Shown here one piece after another: positions 1 through 7,327 of a stretch of DNA of 35,985 bases. Under the pieces are notes generated by a model. It saw only the letters and a list, made by a program, of their open reading frames with translations, was not told the DNA's origin and did no database searches. Origin of the DNA: Planctomycetaceae bacterium (lineage in GTDB: Bacteria > Planctomycetota > Planctomycetia > Planctomycetales > Planctomycetaceae); contig JAKFWA010000078.1 in assembly GCA_021732995.1 (NCBI GenBank), positions 1 through 35,985 on the forward strand, in the 5' to 3' direction. The position numbers and the translations under genes were made by a program. Each line of letters begins with the position of its first letter. The stretch's first letter is position 1.

Positions 1-373
1 CGCGAGCGTTTGCGTTCGTCCAGCGTTTGCGTTTGTGGTGTGAGGACCTCAGAGTCGCGCTCTCATTCACCCTGCGGTCGATTCTTAACGGCCGTCGCTC
101 AGCACCGGAGTGGGAACACTTCAGTCTGTCCCATTTGATTCAGTCTCAGTCCTTGAGAGACGCAGCTTTTTCAACAGGCTGATAGCCGCCTTACGCTATC
201 GGCGATCAGTTACTGAGGCGACTATCTGGAGTGTGGGCACCTTCGGGGCGTATTACGATCAGCTTAATGGCAACCGACACAGCATCAATTTGAGCCTTCC
301 TCAAACGAGGAACAAGCTCCCGCAGGAGTAGCGATGATGTTCGCGCGAGAGTCGAACAGAAAGGTTGCAGTTC
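1..373. other. Upstream region without a convincing gene
   Basis: I see no gene here. Short open frames lack a ribosome binding site and resemble nothing. A 12-base direct repeat (AGCGTTTGCGTT) occurs at 5-16 and 22-33, 17 bases apart. The stretch just before 374 carries the purine-rich AGAAAGG ribosome binding site of the next gene. Confidence 0.5.
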
Positions 374-2599
374 ATGCTTCGTGATACTCGATTGTTGCTG
401 ACCGGCTGGATGCTCACTCTGATTGCGCAATTCGCAAACGCTGAAGTTGACGCGGTTGGGCTGCGGGTGATTGATACTACTGTCGCCAGCAACGAGGAGC
501 GTCAGGCGTTGTTGAATCAGGTGCGTGAGCAGCAGTGGCAACGACTGCAGGCCGCGAATCGTCAGAGTTCCGCCGAGTGGAAGTCAATTCAATCGTTGGA
601 CGGCTGGAAGCGGCTGCGTCGTGAGAAACTCGATGCGCTCAAAGTCTCGCTGGGGCGTTGGCCGGACGCTCCGCGGCAGATACGAGTCGTCGTCTCCAGC
701 ACCGTCGAGGGCGATGGCTTCAAGGTCGACAACATCTTGTTCGAGTCGCGGCCCGGGTGGTGGGTATCAGCCAATCTCTACCGACCGGACAAGCCCTGCC
801 CGCCGGCGCCGGGGTTCGTTATCTGTCACGCACATCACACTCCAAAAGAACACGGCGAATTGCAGGACATGGGGATGACATGGGCTCGCGCCGGTTGCCT
901 GGTGCTGGTGCCCGATCAGGTGGGGCACGGTGAGCGGCGTCAGCATCCTTTCGCGACGGCGGCGGATTACTCGAAGCCTTACCGAGTCGGCCATGCGGAT
1001 TATTACTTTCGCTATGATAATGCGATCCAGTTGCAACTGGTCGGCGAGAGCCTGGCAGGTTGGATGGCCTGGGACCTCATGCGTTGTGCGGACGTGCTCG
1101 CACAACACAAGCTCGGCGGACCTCAGCACCTGTTCTTGCTGGGATCGGTCGCGGGCGGTGGAGATCCGGCGGCCGTCGCCGGGGCGCTCGACGATCGCTT
1201 CGAGGTCGTGGTGCCGTTCAACTTTGGAGGGCCACAGCCGGAAACGCGCTATCCGTTGCCCGCTGATGCTGAAAACTCTTTCAACTACGCAGGTGGCGGC
1301 AGTTGGGAATCAACGCGCAATTTGAGGAACTCTGCCCGCGATGGATTTTTACCGTGGGTAATTGTCGGTGGAATTGCTCCGCGGCGATTGATCTACGCGC
1401 ATGAGTTCCGCTGGGACGAAGCCCGCGACCCGGTGTGGAAGCGGCTGCAAACGTTGTATCGCTGGTATGATCAACCGGCTGCGCTGGCGTTTACTCACGG
1501 TTCCGGCATGGTGACCGGTCAATCGGCGGATGATACCCATTGCACTCACATTGGCCGCGTGCAACGGGCGTTGATACACACTGCGCTCCGGGATTGGTCT
1601 TATGTCGAGGTTAAGCCCGAAGACGAATACCGCCAGCGCCTGCCGGCTGAGCAACTACGGTGTTGGACCGATGACCTGCGGCGCGAATTGCAACCACAAA
1701 CGCTGGCGCAACAGGTCCGCGGGATCGCCGGGCGGCAGTTCGCTGAAGTGAACGCTTTGCAGGCCAAACTTGCGCCGGCCGAATTCCGACAGGAATTGCG
1801 CCGGCGCTGGACCCAGCGTCTAGGAGCGACCGTCGCGCCGCAGTTGAAGGCAACCGAACGTCGGAGCGTTCAAGTTGAGGGAGACATCACCGTTGAACGC
1901 TGGATGCTGACGACGTCGGACGATCTGCGCGTGCCGGCCTGCGTCGCCATACCTCGGAAGATCGATGGTCCGACCGTGATAGCCGTTTGCTCCAGGGGCA
2001 AGCACGTCTTCTGGAAGGAACGAGCCGCCGACATCGCCAACTGGCTGAAAGCCGGTCGAGTCGTCTGCGTACTTGACCCGCGCGGTATCGGTGAATCGCG
2101 TTTGAGCGACAGTCGTGGTCGGCGCAGCGGCGCGACGAGCAGTTCCGCGACGGAACTCATGCTGGGCGGCACGCTGCTGGGAGAACAACTCAGCGACGTG
2201 CGTGGCTTGCTCAACTGGCTGCGCTCGCGGACGGAATTGCGCAGCACGGCCTTTGAGCTGCACGGTGATTCGCTGGTTCCGCCGAACCCGGCTGATGCCC
2301 TCTTCCGGCAACCGCGTGACAACGACGACGCATTGCCCGCAGTGTCTCAACCCGCCGCTCCGCTGCTGGTGCTGCTCACTGGCCTGTTCGAAGATGACGT
2401 CGCACGGATTGATACTCGCGGCGGCTTCGTCAGTTGGGAGGCAATGCTGTCAAGCTATCTGGTACTGACCGCGCACGACAGCCTCGTCCCGGACGTGTGT
2501 CTGACCGGAGAAATATCAACACTCATTGCAGCACAGCTACCCCACTGCAAAGTCGCGTCTTCCAACGCTGTGGACAGTTGGAATCGCGCGGTGCCGTAG
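374..2599 (+). CDS. Exported two-domain alpha/beta-hydrolase (acetyl xylan esterase-like), nucleophile not evident
   Basis: A protein of about 741 residues with a short hydrophobic signal peptide ending near AQFANA. I chose ATG 374 because AAGG lies 9 bases before it; a TTG at 365 directly abuts the same AAGG. Residues about 100-400 resemble the acetyl xylan esterase branch of alpha/beta hydrolases (FVICHAHHTPKEHGE, VPDQVGHGERR, the FNFGGPQPETRYPLP block, then a late DDTHCTH histidine region). The position expected for the G-x-S-x-G nucleophile elbow reads G-S-V-A-G, so a valine sits where the serine should be. Residues from about 480 look like a second, degenerate hydrolase half (CVLDPRGIGES). 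Polysaccharide or ester turnover in the periplasm is the family expectation, but catalysis is doubtful. It stands alone on the plus strand. Confidence 0.75.
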   Translation: MLRDTRLLLTGWMLTLIAQFANAEVDAVGLRVIDTTVASNEERQALLNQVREQQWQRLQAANRQSSAEWKSIQSLDGWKRLRREKLDALKVSLGRWPDAPRQIRVVVSSTVEGDGFKVDNILFESRPGWWVSANLYRPDKPCPPAPGFVICHAHHTPKEHGELQDMGMTWARAGCLVLVPDQVGHGERRQHPFATAADYSKPYRVGHADYYFRYDNAIQLQLVGESLAGWMAWDLMRCADVLAQHKLGGPQHLFLLGSVAGGGDPAAVAGALDDRFEVVVPFNFGGPQPETRYPLPADAENSFNYAGGGSWESTRNLRNSARDGFLPWVIVGGIAPRRLIYAHEFRWDEARDPVWKRLQTLYRWYDQPAALAFTHGSGMVTGQSADDTHCTHIGRVQRALIHTALRDWSYVEVKPEDEYRQRLPAEQLRCWTDDLRRELQPQTLAQQVRGIAGRQFAEVNALQAKLAPAEFRQELRRRWTQRLGATVAPQLKATERRSVQVEGDITVERWMLTTSDDLRVPACVAIPRKIDGPTVIAVCSRGKHVFWKERAADIANWLKAGRVVCVLDPRGIGESRLSDSRGRRSGATSSSATELMLGGTLLGEQLSDVRGLLNWLRSRTELRSTAFELHGDSLVPPNPADALFRQPRDNDDALPAVSQPAAPLLVLLTGLFEDDVARIDTRGGFVSWEAMLSSYLVLTAHDSLVPDVCLTGEISTLIAAQLPHCKVASSNAVDSWNRAVP

Positions 2600-2632
2600 C
2601 AGAGCAATTGCCGGATGATGGTGTGTCTCCTG

Positions 2633-3112
2633 CTAATCCACTTTAAAGCTGTCGACGCACTTCTTGAGCTTGTCCCCGACGGCTTCCCACTGAGAATCCT
2701 TGGCGGTGCCTGTTACCACATATACTTTTCCGCGCGCGAACTCGGACTTTCCGTAATAGTGCAGTTTCGCGCCCTGCAGATTTCCGGTGTACTCAAAGCG
2801 GTAAACCCGCTCTTCGACTTTCTCACTCAGCATGGTGAACTTCAGAGCTTCCAGTTGTTTCTTCGTGGCTTCCACGTGCTTGGCGACAGTCCCGGGATCG
2901 CGCTGGATCAACACATTCACATTGGGAGCGAAGGATTCACTCGGAGGCAGGAACATCGTGACCGCCACGTGAGCGGGCACATCCGACGTTTCCTCCAGAG
3001 GGCTAATGGAGAAGCCGTAAGTTTTGAACCGGAACAACGCAGCGACTTCTTCAGCCGCGAAGCACGGTATTACCAGACACGCAATCAGGATGAACGGTGC
3101 AGTCTTCCGCAT
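2633..3112 (-). CDS. Small exported protein of unknown function (DcrB/PsbP-like at most)
   Basis: A 159-residue protein with a clear signal peptide (cleavage probably after CFA near residue 19). ATG 3112 follows a GAGAGG ribosome binding site. The mature part has alternating beta and helix-like segments and a regular ending, KLKKCVDSFKVD, that resembles small DcrB/PsbP-fold proteins measuring stress-like domains. That similarity is an impression only. It converges with the esterase gene, with 33 bases between the two stops, so it is a separate unit. No catalytic motif is visible. Confidence 0.7.
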   Translation of the reverse strand: MRKTAPFILIACLVIPCFAAEEVAALFRFKTYGFSISPLEETSDVPAHVAVTMFLPPSESFAPNVNVLIQRDPGTVAKHVEATKKQLEALKFTMLSEKVEERVYRFEYTGNLQGAKLHYYGKSEFARGKVYVVTGTAKDSQWEAVGDKLKKCVDSFKVD

Positions 3113-3245
3113 GGCAATGCCTCTCGTTTGTTTTCGGGGCTGACTCCGTTGACCGCCCGGCTTGTTCTCATACCACAGAGTCAGTGTCAGGCGAACTCAG
3201 CGGCACGTGAGCACGACAGGCGGCATCAGCGACTGCAGCCTTGAA

Positions 3246-3452
3246 TCAACTCACGGATCCGTCCGGCGTCCAGTAGGACCGACGGAGATATTGGATGTCA
3301 ATATACTCAGCAGGGCAGAAAATCACCTTACATGCCTGATAGCAAATTCGATAACTCGGAAACACAACGGAGTTGGCGGGCCCCACCCTCCAGACGAAGC
3401 CCTGCTCGCGAACAACAAGGAAGAAGTAGGCGATCATGTACACCGACGGCAC
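3246..3452 (-). CDS. Possible small membrane protein, start uncertain
   Basis: An open frame of 68 codons from a GTG. The frame stays open upstream to a TAG at 3513-3515 without another good start, adding about 20 codons (ADGEELSKLRVARWTAFILV). One hydrophobic segment (TAFILVPSVYMIAYFFLVV) is followed by a Cys/Tyr-rich tail ending YLRRSYWTPDG. The composition and the R-x-x-Y-W ending recall small planctomycete membrane proteins, so I think it may be real or the remains of a longer gene. No ribosome binding site decides the start, and the frame may be a 5'-truncated pseudogene. Confidence 0.35.
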   Translation of the reverse strand: MPSVYMIAYFFLVVREQGFVWRVGPANSVVFPSYRICYQACKVIFCPAEYIDIQYLRRSYWTPDGSVS

Positions 3453-3585
3453 GAGGATGAACGCCGTCCAGCGAGCAACCCGCAGCTTCGAGAGCTCCTC
3501 TCCGTCAGCTATCTACCTGTCGCGGCTCCTGCCGATTGAGGACATCACGGCTTGTCCCTCTGTCGATTGAACTCGCTAGTAGACG

Positions 3586-4449
3586 CTATGCCTCAAGCAG
3601 TACGTCCTGCACGATCTTGCAGTTTGGCAGAGCAGTCTTGAGCTTCTGCAGGCCTTCGTGGGTAATCTTGGTGCCGCTGAGATTCAAGTACTTCAACTTC
3701 TTCAGACGTCCAAGATAGGACAGGCTGGCATCGGTGACCTGCGTTTTGTCCAGACCGAGGTACTCCAGGTCCGTCAGTTCAGAGAGCCTGACAACGGAAG
3801 GGTCGCCGATGCGGGTTCCGGACAGTTGGAGAGCTTTCAGGCGGTGCAACTGGACAACGTGTTCGATGCCCTGATCTGTGATGGCGTTGTGACTCAGGTA
3901 CAGCATCACCAGTTCCGGCAGACGCTCGATATGACGCAGACCGTCGTCGGAAACTTTTGTGCGGCTGAGCCGCAGCAGACGCAGACTGACGATACCCTCG
4001 ATTTGTTCCAGCTCGCGCTCACCTATATTAGTAAATTGTGAACTGAGTAACAGGAGATTATTCAATGTGCGAAGTTCGCTGAATCCCGCTGCTGAGACCG
4101 GCGTACCGTCCACAATCAAAAAGCACTTTCGCAGATCGCGCAATTCTCGCAGGATATCCGGATCCAGATGGCCGTCCGGCTTCAGGTGCTCCGGAAACAG
4201 CGTGACCATAATCCCGTTGCTGCCGACCAGTTCATCTTCCGTCTCGATGACTTTGCAGCCCGATTCGGTCAAGCGTTCGATCGCCTTCCGCTCAGCCCGC
4301 AACAGAGCGTCCGTGCCGGTCTCGATTGGCTTCGGTCCCTGACCACAGCCCGAGCCACTGAGCGCAACTCCAGATCCCAAAAGTGCGAGTATCAACGACC
4401 GGCGACTCAGCAGTCGCAACTGCGTTCTGCAATAGTTATGGCGGATCAT
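3586..4449 (-). CDS. Leucine-rich-repeat lipoprotein
   Basis: A 287-residue protein with a twin-Arg-containing N-terminal region, a hydrophobic stretch and a lipobox (LSGSGC, Cys35), so it is probably a lipid-anchored surface or periplasmic protein. From about residue 110 to 280 there are regular leucine-rich repeats of about 24 residues, with repeated L-x-L-S-x-T-x-[IV]-[ST]-D/H-x-[GS]-L patterns (for example LRLSRTKVSDDGL and LNLSGTKITHEGL). Such repeats bind proteins; the partner is unknown. It starts 12 bases after the stop of the zinc-ribbon gene, which suggests co-transcription and possibly coupled translation, as no ribosome binding site is obvious. Confidence 0.8.
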   Translation of the reverse strand: MIRHNYCRTQLRLLSRRSLILALLGSGVALSGSGCGQGPKPIETGTDALLRAERKAIERLTESGCKVIETEDELVGSNGIMVTLFPEHLKPDGHLDPDILRELRDLRKCFLIVDGTPVSAAGFSELRTLNNLLLLSSQFTNIGERELEQIEGIVSLRLLRLSRTKVSDDGLRHIERLPELVMLYLSHNAITDQGIEHVVQLHRLKALQLSGTRIGDPSVVRLSELTDLEYLGLDKTQVTDASLSYLGRLKKLKYLNLSGTKITHEGLQKLKTALPNCKIVQDVLLEA

Positions 4450-4461
4450 AAGCGTGAACGA

Positions 4462-5340
4462 TCAGTTACTCTGAAAGGCCAGAGGAATATCATTCGTGCC
4501 GGATTTAACTTCGACATCCTTATCGAAGGGGCGTCCCAGAATGAAGACCTGAACCTTATTGGGCCCGATGACGCCGCCTCGCAGGTCTTTGGTATAGGAA
4601 AGCGAATAGGCTCCCTGGGCGTCGGTTGTCCCATACGACTGAGACCACGAGACAGACTGATTCGGACCCGATCCGGACACGGGCGTGAAGCGCACGTCGG
4701 CGTTGGGGACAAACTTGCCATCCAGTGTGACCACACCGGTTACGATGCCAAGATCCGGATGCTTCGCCTTGTCGCCGATCATTGATGACGAGATCCAATA
4801 CAGTCCAAAGACCAACGCAATCGTCCCCAGGGCGAGCGGCAGGATCTTGTGCGTGATCAGGTACTTCACTTCCGTCAGGTCAACCTTCTGGTTGTCTTCT
4901 TCGGCCTTGATTTCGGCCTGAATCTGCTCCTGCGATTTGTTCTTCTTGCCAGTCTTCGCCAGCAATTTACTGGCGATGTCAGCCGCAGCGTCTTTCGTAT
5001 TGGAGCGTTCGGGTTCCGGCTCCGACTTCTTCGTTTCCGCGACGGGCTTTTTGGCAGGCTCCTTCACGGGCTCGTCATCAAACTTGGGCGCTGCGTATTT
5101 GGGCTTCGTCGGCACCTCGGACATCTTGAAGAAGTCCTTGCCGAAGATGTCGTCCTCTTCCGAGGGCTCACTGGTTTCGCTGGCCGCAGGCGCTTCCTTA
5201 GCCGCCGAGGCGGATCCAGCCTCTGCGGCGGGGATTTTGAACTCCGCCTTGCATTTGGGACACGAGCCTTCCTTCCCCGCGAGTTCGTCTTTGATTTTGA
5301 GGACGGAGCCACAACCGTCGCACTTCACACGGATCGTCAT
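4462..5340 (-). CDS. Zinc-ribbon, membrane-anchored protein with carboxypeptidase-regulatory-like domain
   Basis: A 292-residue protein in three parts. Residues 1-35 form an MJ0042-type zinc ribbon (Cys7, Cys10, Cys27, Cys30). A long charged and Ala/Lys/Glu-rich linker follows, then a transmembrane helix at about 166-188 and, from about 198, a beta-sandwich domain of the carboxypeptidase-regulatory type (GIVTGVVTLDGKFVPNADV, TTDAQGAYSL, GPNKVQVFI), common in exported planctomycete proteins. The ribbon would lie in the cytoplasm and the beta domain outside. ATG 5340 is preceded by GAGGA. It leads the two-gene unit with the leucine-rich-repeat lipoprotein. The function is unknown. Confidence 0.8.
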   Translation of the reverse strand: MTIRVKCDGCGSVLKIKDELAGKEGSCPKCKAEFKIPAAEAGSASAAKEAPAASETSEPSEEDDIFGKDFFKMSEVPTKPKYAAPKFDDEPVKEPAKKPVAETKKSEPEPERSNTKDAAADIASKLLAKTGKKNKSQEQIQAEIKAEEDNQKVDLTEVKYLITHKILPLALGTIALVFGLYWISSSMIGDKAKHPDLGIVTGVVTLDGKFVPNADVRFTPVSGSGPNQSVSWSQSYGTTDAQGAYSLSYTKDLRGGVIGPNKVQVFILGRPFDKDVEVKSGTNDIPLAFQSN

Positions 5341-5372
5341 ACTCGTCCTCGCGTCAGACGGTAACTCTTATC

Positions 5373-5410
5373 AAAAAAGACTCTGACACCGATGAAGGCG
5401 TCAGAGTCTT
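5373..5410 (-). terminator. Rho-independent terminator of the DUF1559 gene
   Basis: Perfect 11-bp stem (5377-5387 AAGACTCTGAC with 5400-5410), 12-base loop, and six T residues on the minus strand at 5378-5373 directly after the stem. It lies 28 bases past the stop at 5438, so it ends the DUF1559 transcript and separates it from the zinc-ribbon gene. Confidence 0.9.
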
Positions 5411-5437
5411 CGATAATCATTCAAACAGCACCGGCAA

Positions 5438-6478
5438 TTAGTTCTGCAGGCTGAAGCCAGCAGGCAGCGGAACGCCTTCGGCGATTGTGCTGAGACGATA
5501 ATACGCGTTGATATCAATGTTCTCTGTCAGAGAACGAGTCGAGCCATCGCCGAACAGGAAGTTCGCAATGCCGCCGGTATGGTCGCTTCCGGCAGAGTCA
5601 AAGAACTGCTTGTTGATGCCGTTCTTGGTACTGAAGGATGTCGCGATGCCACCCCAGGCCCAGCCGTCGCTGTATGTCGCCTGCGGCGTCACTGGCTGAA
5701 GCTTGGGTCGCTGAAGTTCACCCACAACCAGCGTGTTGCTCATTCCGTCCGCGATATCCCGCTCGCGGGTCGCGCTGTTGGGATAGAACGCGCCCATATA
5801 CAGAGGCTGCGGCCCAACCAGGTACAACGGTCCGACGTTGCGGATCTCGTCCGGAGTCAGGTTGTAGCTGGCACGTGAGGTTACATCCCAGCCGGTACCT
5901 CTGCCGATGCATCCTCCGTAGTCGTTGCCGCCTCGCGTCCAGGTGGTATCAACTCGCTTCAAATAGGGATACGTCAGGGGCGCCATATCGCTGCGGCGTG
6001 TCGGGCAGTAGAAACCCGGAATATCACGAATTGGCGGATAGACTCCGGGCGGATTCACGTAGGTCGGATCGCCATTCATGTGCACGTTAAAGTTAAAATT
6101 CCAGGCTTTATACACGTCGCCCTGTTCCAGCTGCGGCAGGATCATCACCATCCAGCTTGAGCCGTGGCTGCCGGGGCTGTTGATCACCGTCGCCTCGGTG
6201 GGGTCGGTGGTGTGGACCTGCTGATTGTTCGCATCGGGCGAAGTGATCGTGAGCGACAATCGCGCAATCTCACCTGGCGGATACGCACCATGCGAAGTGG
6301 AGTAGTTGGCCAGTGCGAGCCCGATCTGCTTCAGATGGTTCAGGCACTGGTTGCGGCGAGCCGCTTCACGCGCCTGCTGCACGGCGGGCAGCAGCAGCGC
6401 CACCAGCACGGCGATGATGGCAATCACGACCAGAAGCTCGATCAGCGTAAAACCCTTGCGGCGTAAGCGCGGCATCAT
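5438..6478 (-). CDS. DUF1559 pseudopilin-like protein (H-X9-DG type)
   Basis: A 346-residue type IV/type II pseudopilin-like protein. The N-terminus MMPRLRRKGFTLIELLVVIA has the prepilin peptidase site (cut between Gly9 and Phe10, Glu at +5) and a hydrophobic helix, followed by the AREAARRNQCLNHLKQIGLA segment typical of DUF1559. The C-terminal signature reads HTGGIANFLFGDGS, one residue longer between His and Asp-Gly than the usual H-X9-DG. I chose ATG 6478 because AAGGA lies 5 bases before it; longer frames lack this. Large paralogous families of this protein occur in planctomycetes; the role is probably surface or secretion related. It is a single gene with its own terminator. Confidence 0.93.
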   Translation of the reverse strand: MMPRLRRKGFTLIELLVVIAIIAVLVALLLPAVQQAREAARRNQCLNHLKQIGLALANYSTSHGAYPPGEIARLSLTITSPDANNQQVHTTDPTEATVINSPGSHGSSWMVMILPQLEQGDVYKAWNFNFNVHMNGDPTYVNPPGVYPPIRDIPGFYCPTRRSDMAPLTYPYLKRVDTTWTRGGNDYGGCIGRGTGWDVTSRASYNLTPDEIRNVGPLYLVGPQPLYMGAFYPNSATRERDIADGMSNTLVVGELQRPKLQPVTPQATYSDGWAWGGIATSFSTKNGINKQFFDSAGSDHTGGIANFLFGDGSTRSLTENIDINAYYRLSTIAEGVPLPAGFSLQN

Positions 6479-6651
6479 TTGATTCCTTAATCGGCTCGGA
6501 CGGACATCTGTTCCGACTCTCAGCAATTCTAGCTGACGGACCCGCAGAACCAATCTATCGGCGATTTTCGACGAGCGTCAAATAGAAACTCAGTCTTCGA
6601 GCAGGTCGCGGGGCGCGGATTCCGCTGGCCAGACGAGGTGCTCTCGCCCGG

Positions 6652-7299
6652 TCAAGATTCCAGATCCTGCGGGATTTCCCGCGCGCTGCGTCTCAGGAAG
6701 ACGAAACAAACTAGATCATAGATCGCATGCGCCGCCATGAGAGACGTCAGGTCGGCATTTGGTACGAGGTACAGGACAGCACTGAAGTATAAACCGATAC
6801 CAAACGCAAAGACGGCATACGTGAAGGTCACCGCGTGCAGCAGACCGAACAGCAGATTCGGCACAATGAGCATGCCCGGAACGCCCAGACCGCGCGACCA
6901 CTCCGCCAACAGTCCGCGAAACACCAGTTCTTCGCTGACGCCAGCTCCCAGCGAGACGGCCACCAGTTCCAGCGTGGTGCATTCCGAGAGGGCGGGACCG
7001 AGTATCTCGTGCACGACTTCAAACAGGCGTCTGATCGGCCGCCAGCGAATCTGCTTCAGTACGAGCAACATGACGACGAGCGGCGCGGCGAGCAGCAACC
7101 CCAGCAGCAACGCATCGGAAGAAGGTCGCAAGCGGGACGCCAAATCGACATCGGTCAGTTCCGCGCCGAGCCAGGCACCGACGACCGAAACCAGCGTGAC
7201 GACGAGCGACGTGCGCAGCAGCGAACTTCGCTCGATCCCGGGATCCCCGCGGCTCATGCGCTCGATCTTCCTGATTCCACCTGCGGGGACACCATTCAC
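6652..7299 (-). CDS. CPBP-family intramembrane metalloprotease
   Basis: A 215-residue polytopic membrane protein. The three motifs of CPBP (CAAX protease/bacteriocin-processing) proteins are present: EE-x3-R at Glu123-Glu124-Arg128 (SEELVFRG), FxxxH at His155 (FGLLHAV) and HxxxD at His191-Asp195 (HAIYD). These residues coordinate metal within the membrane. ATG 7299 follows a strong GGGAGG ribosome binding site. It begins 28 bases after the stop of the giant repeat protein and is probably in the same transcript, so it may process or help anchor that protein; this is inference only. Confidence 0.88.
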   Translation of the reverse strand: MNGVPAGGIRKIERMSRGDPGIERSSLLRTSLVVTLVSVVGAWLGAELTDVDLASRLRPSSDALLLGLLLAAPLVVMLLVLKQIRWRPIRRLFEVVHEILGPALSECTTLELVAVSLGAGVSEELVFRGLLAEWSRGLGVPGMLIVPNLLFGLLHAVTFTYAVFAFGIGLYFSAVLYLVPNADLTSLMAAHAIYDLVCFVFLRRSAREIPQDLES

Positions 7300-7327
7300 G
7301 AGCCTCCCTGTGATCCATAACGCGAAG

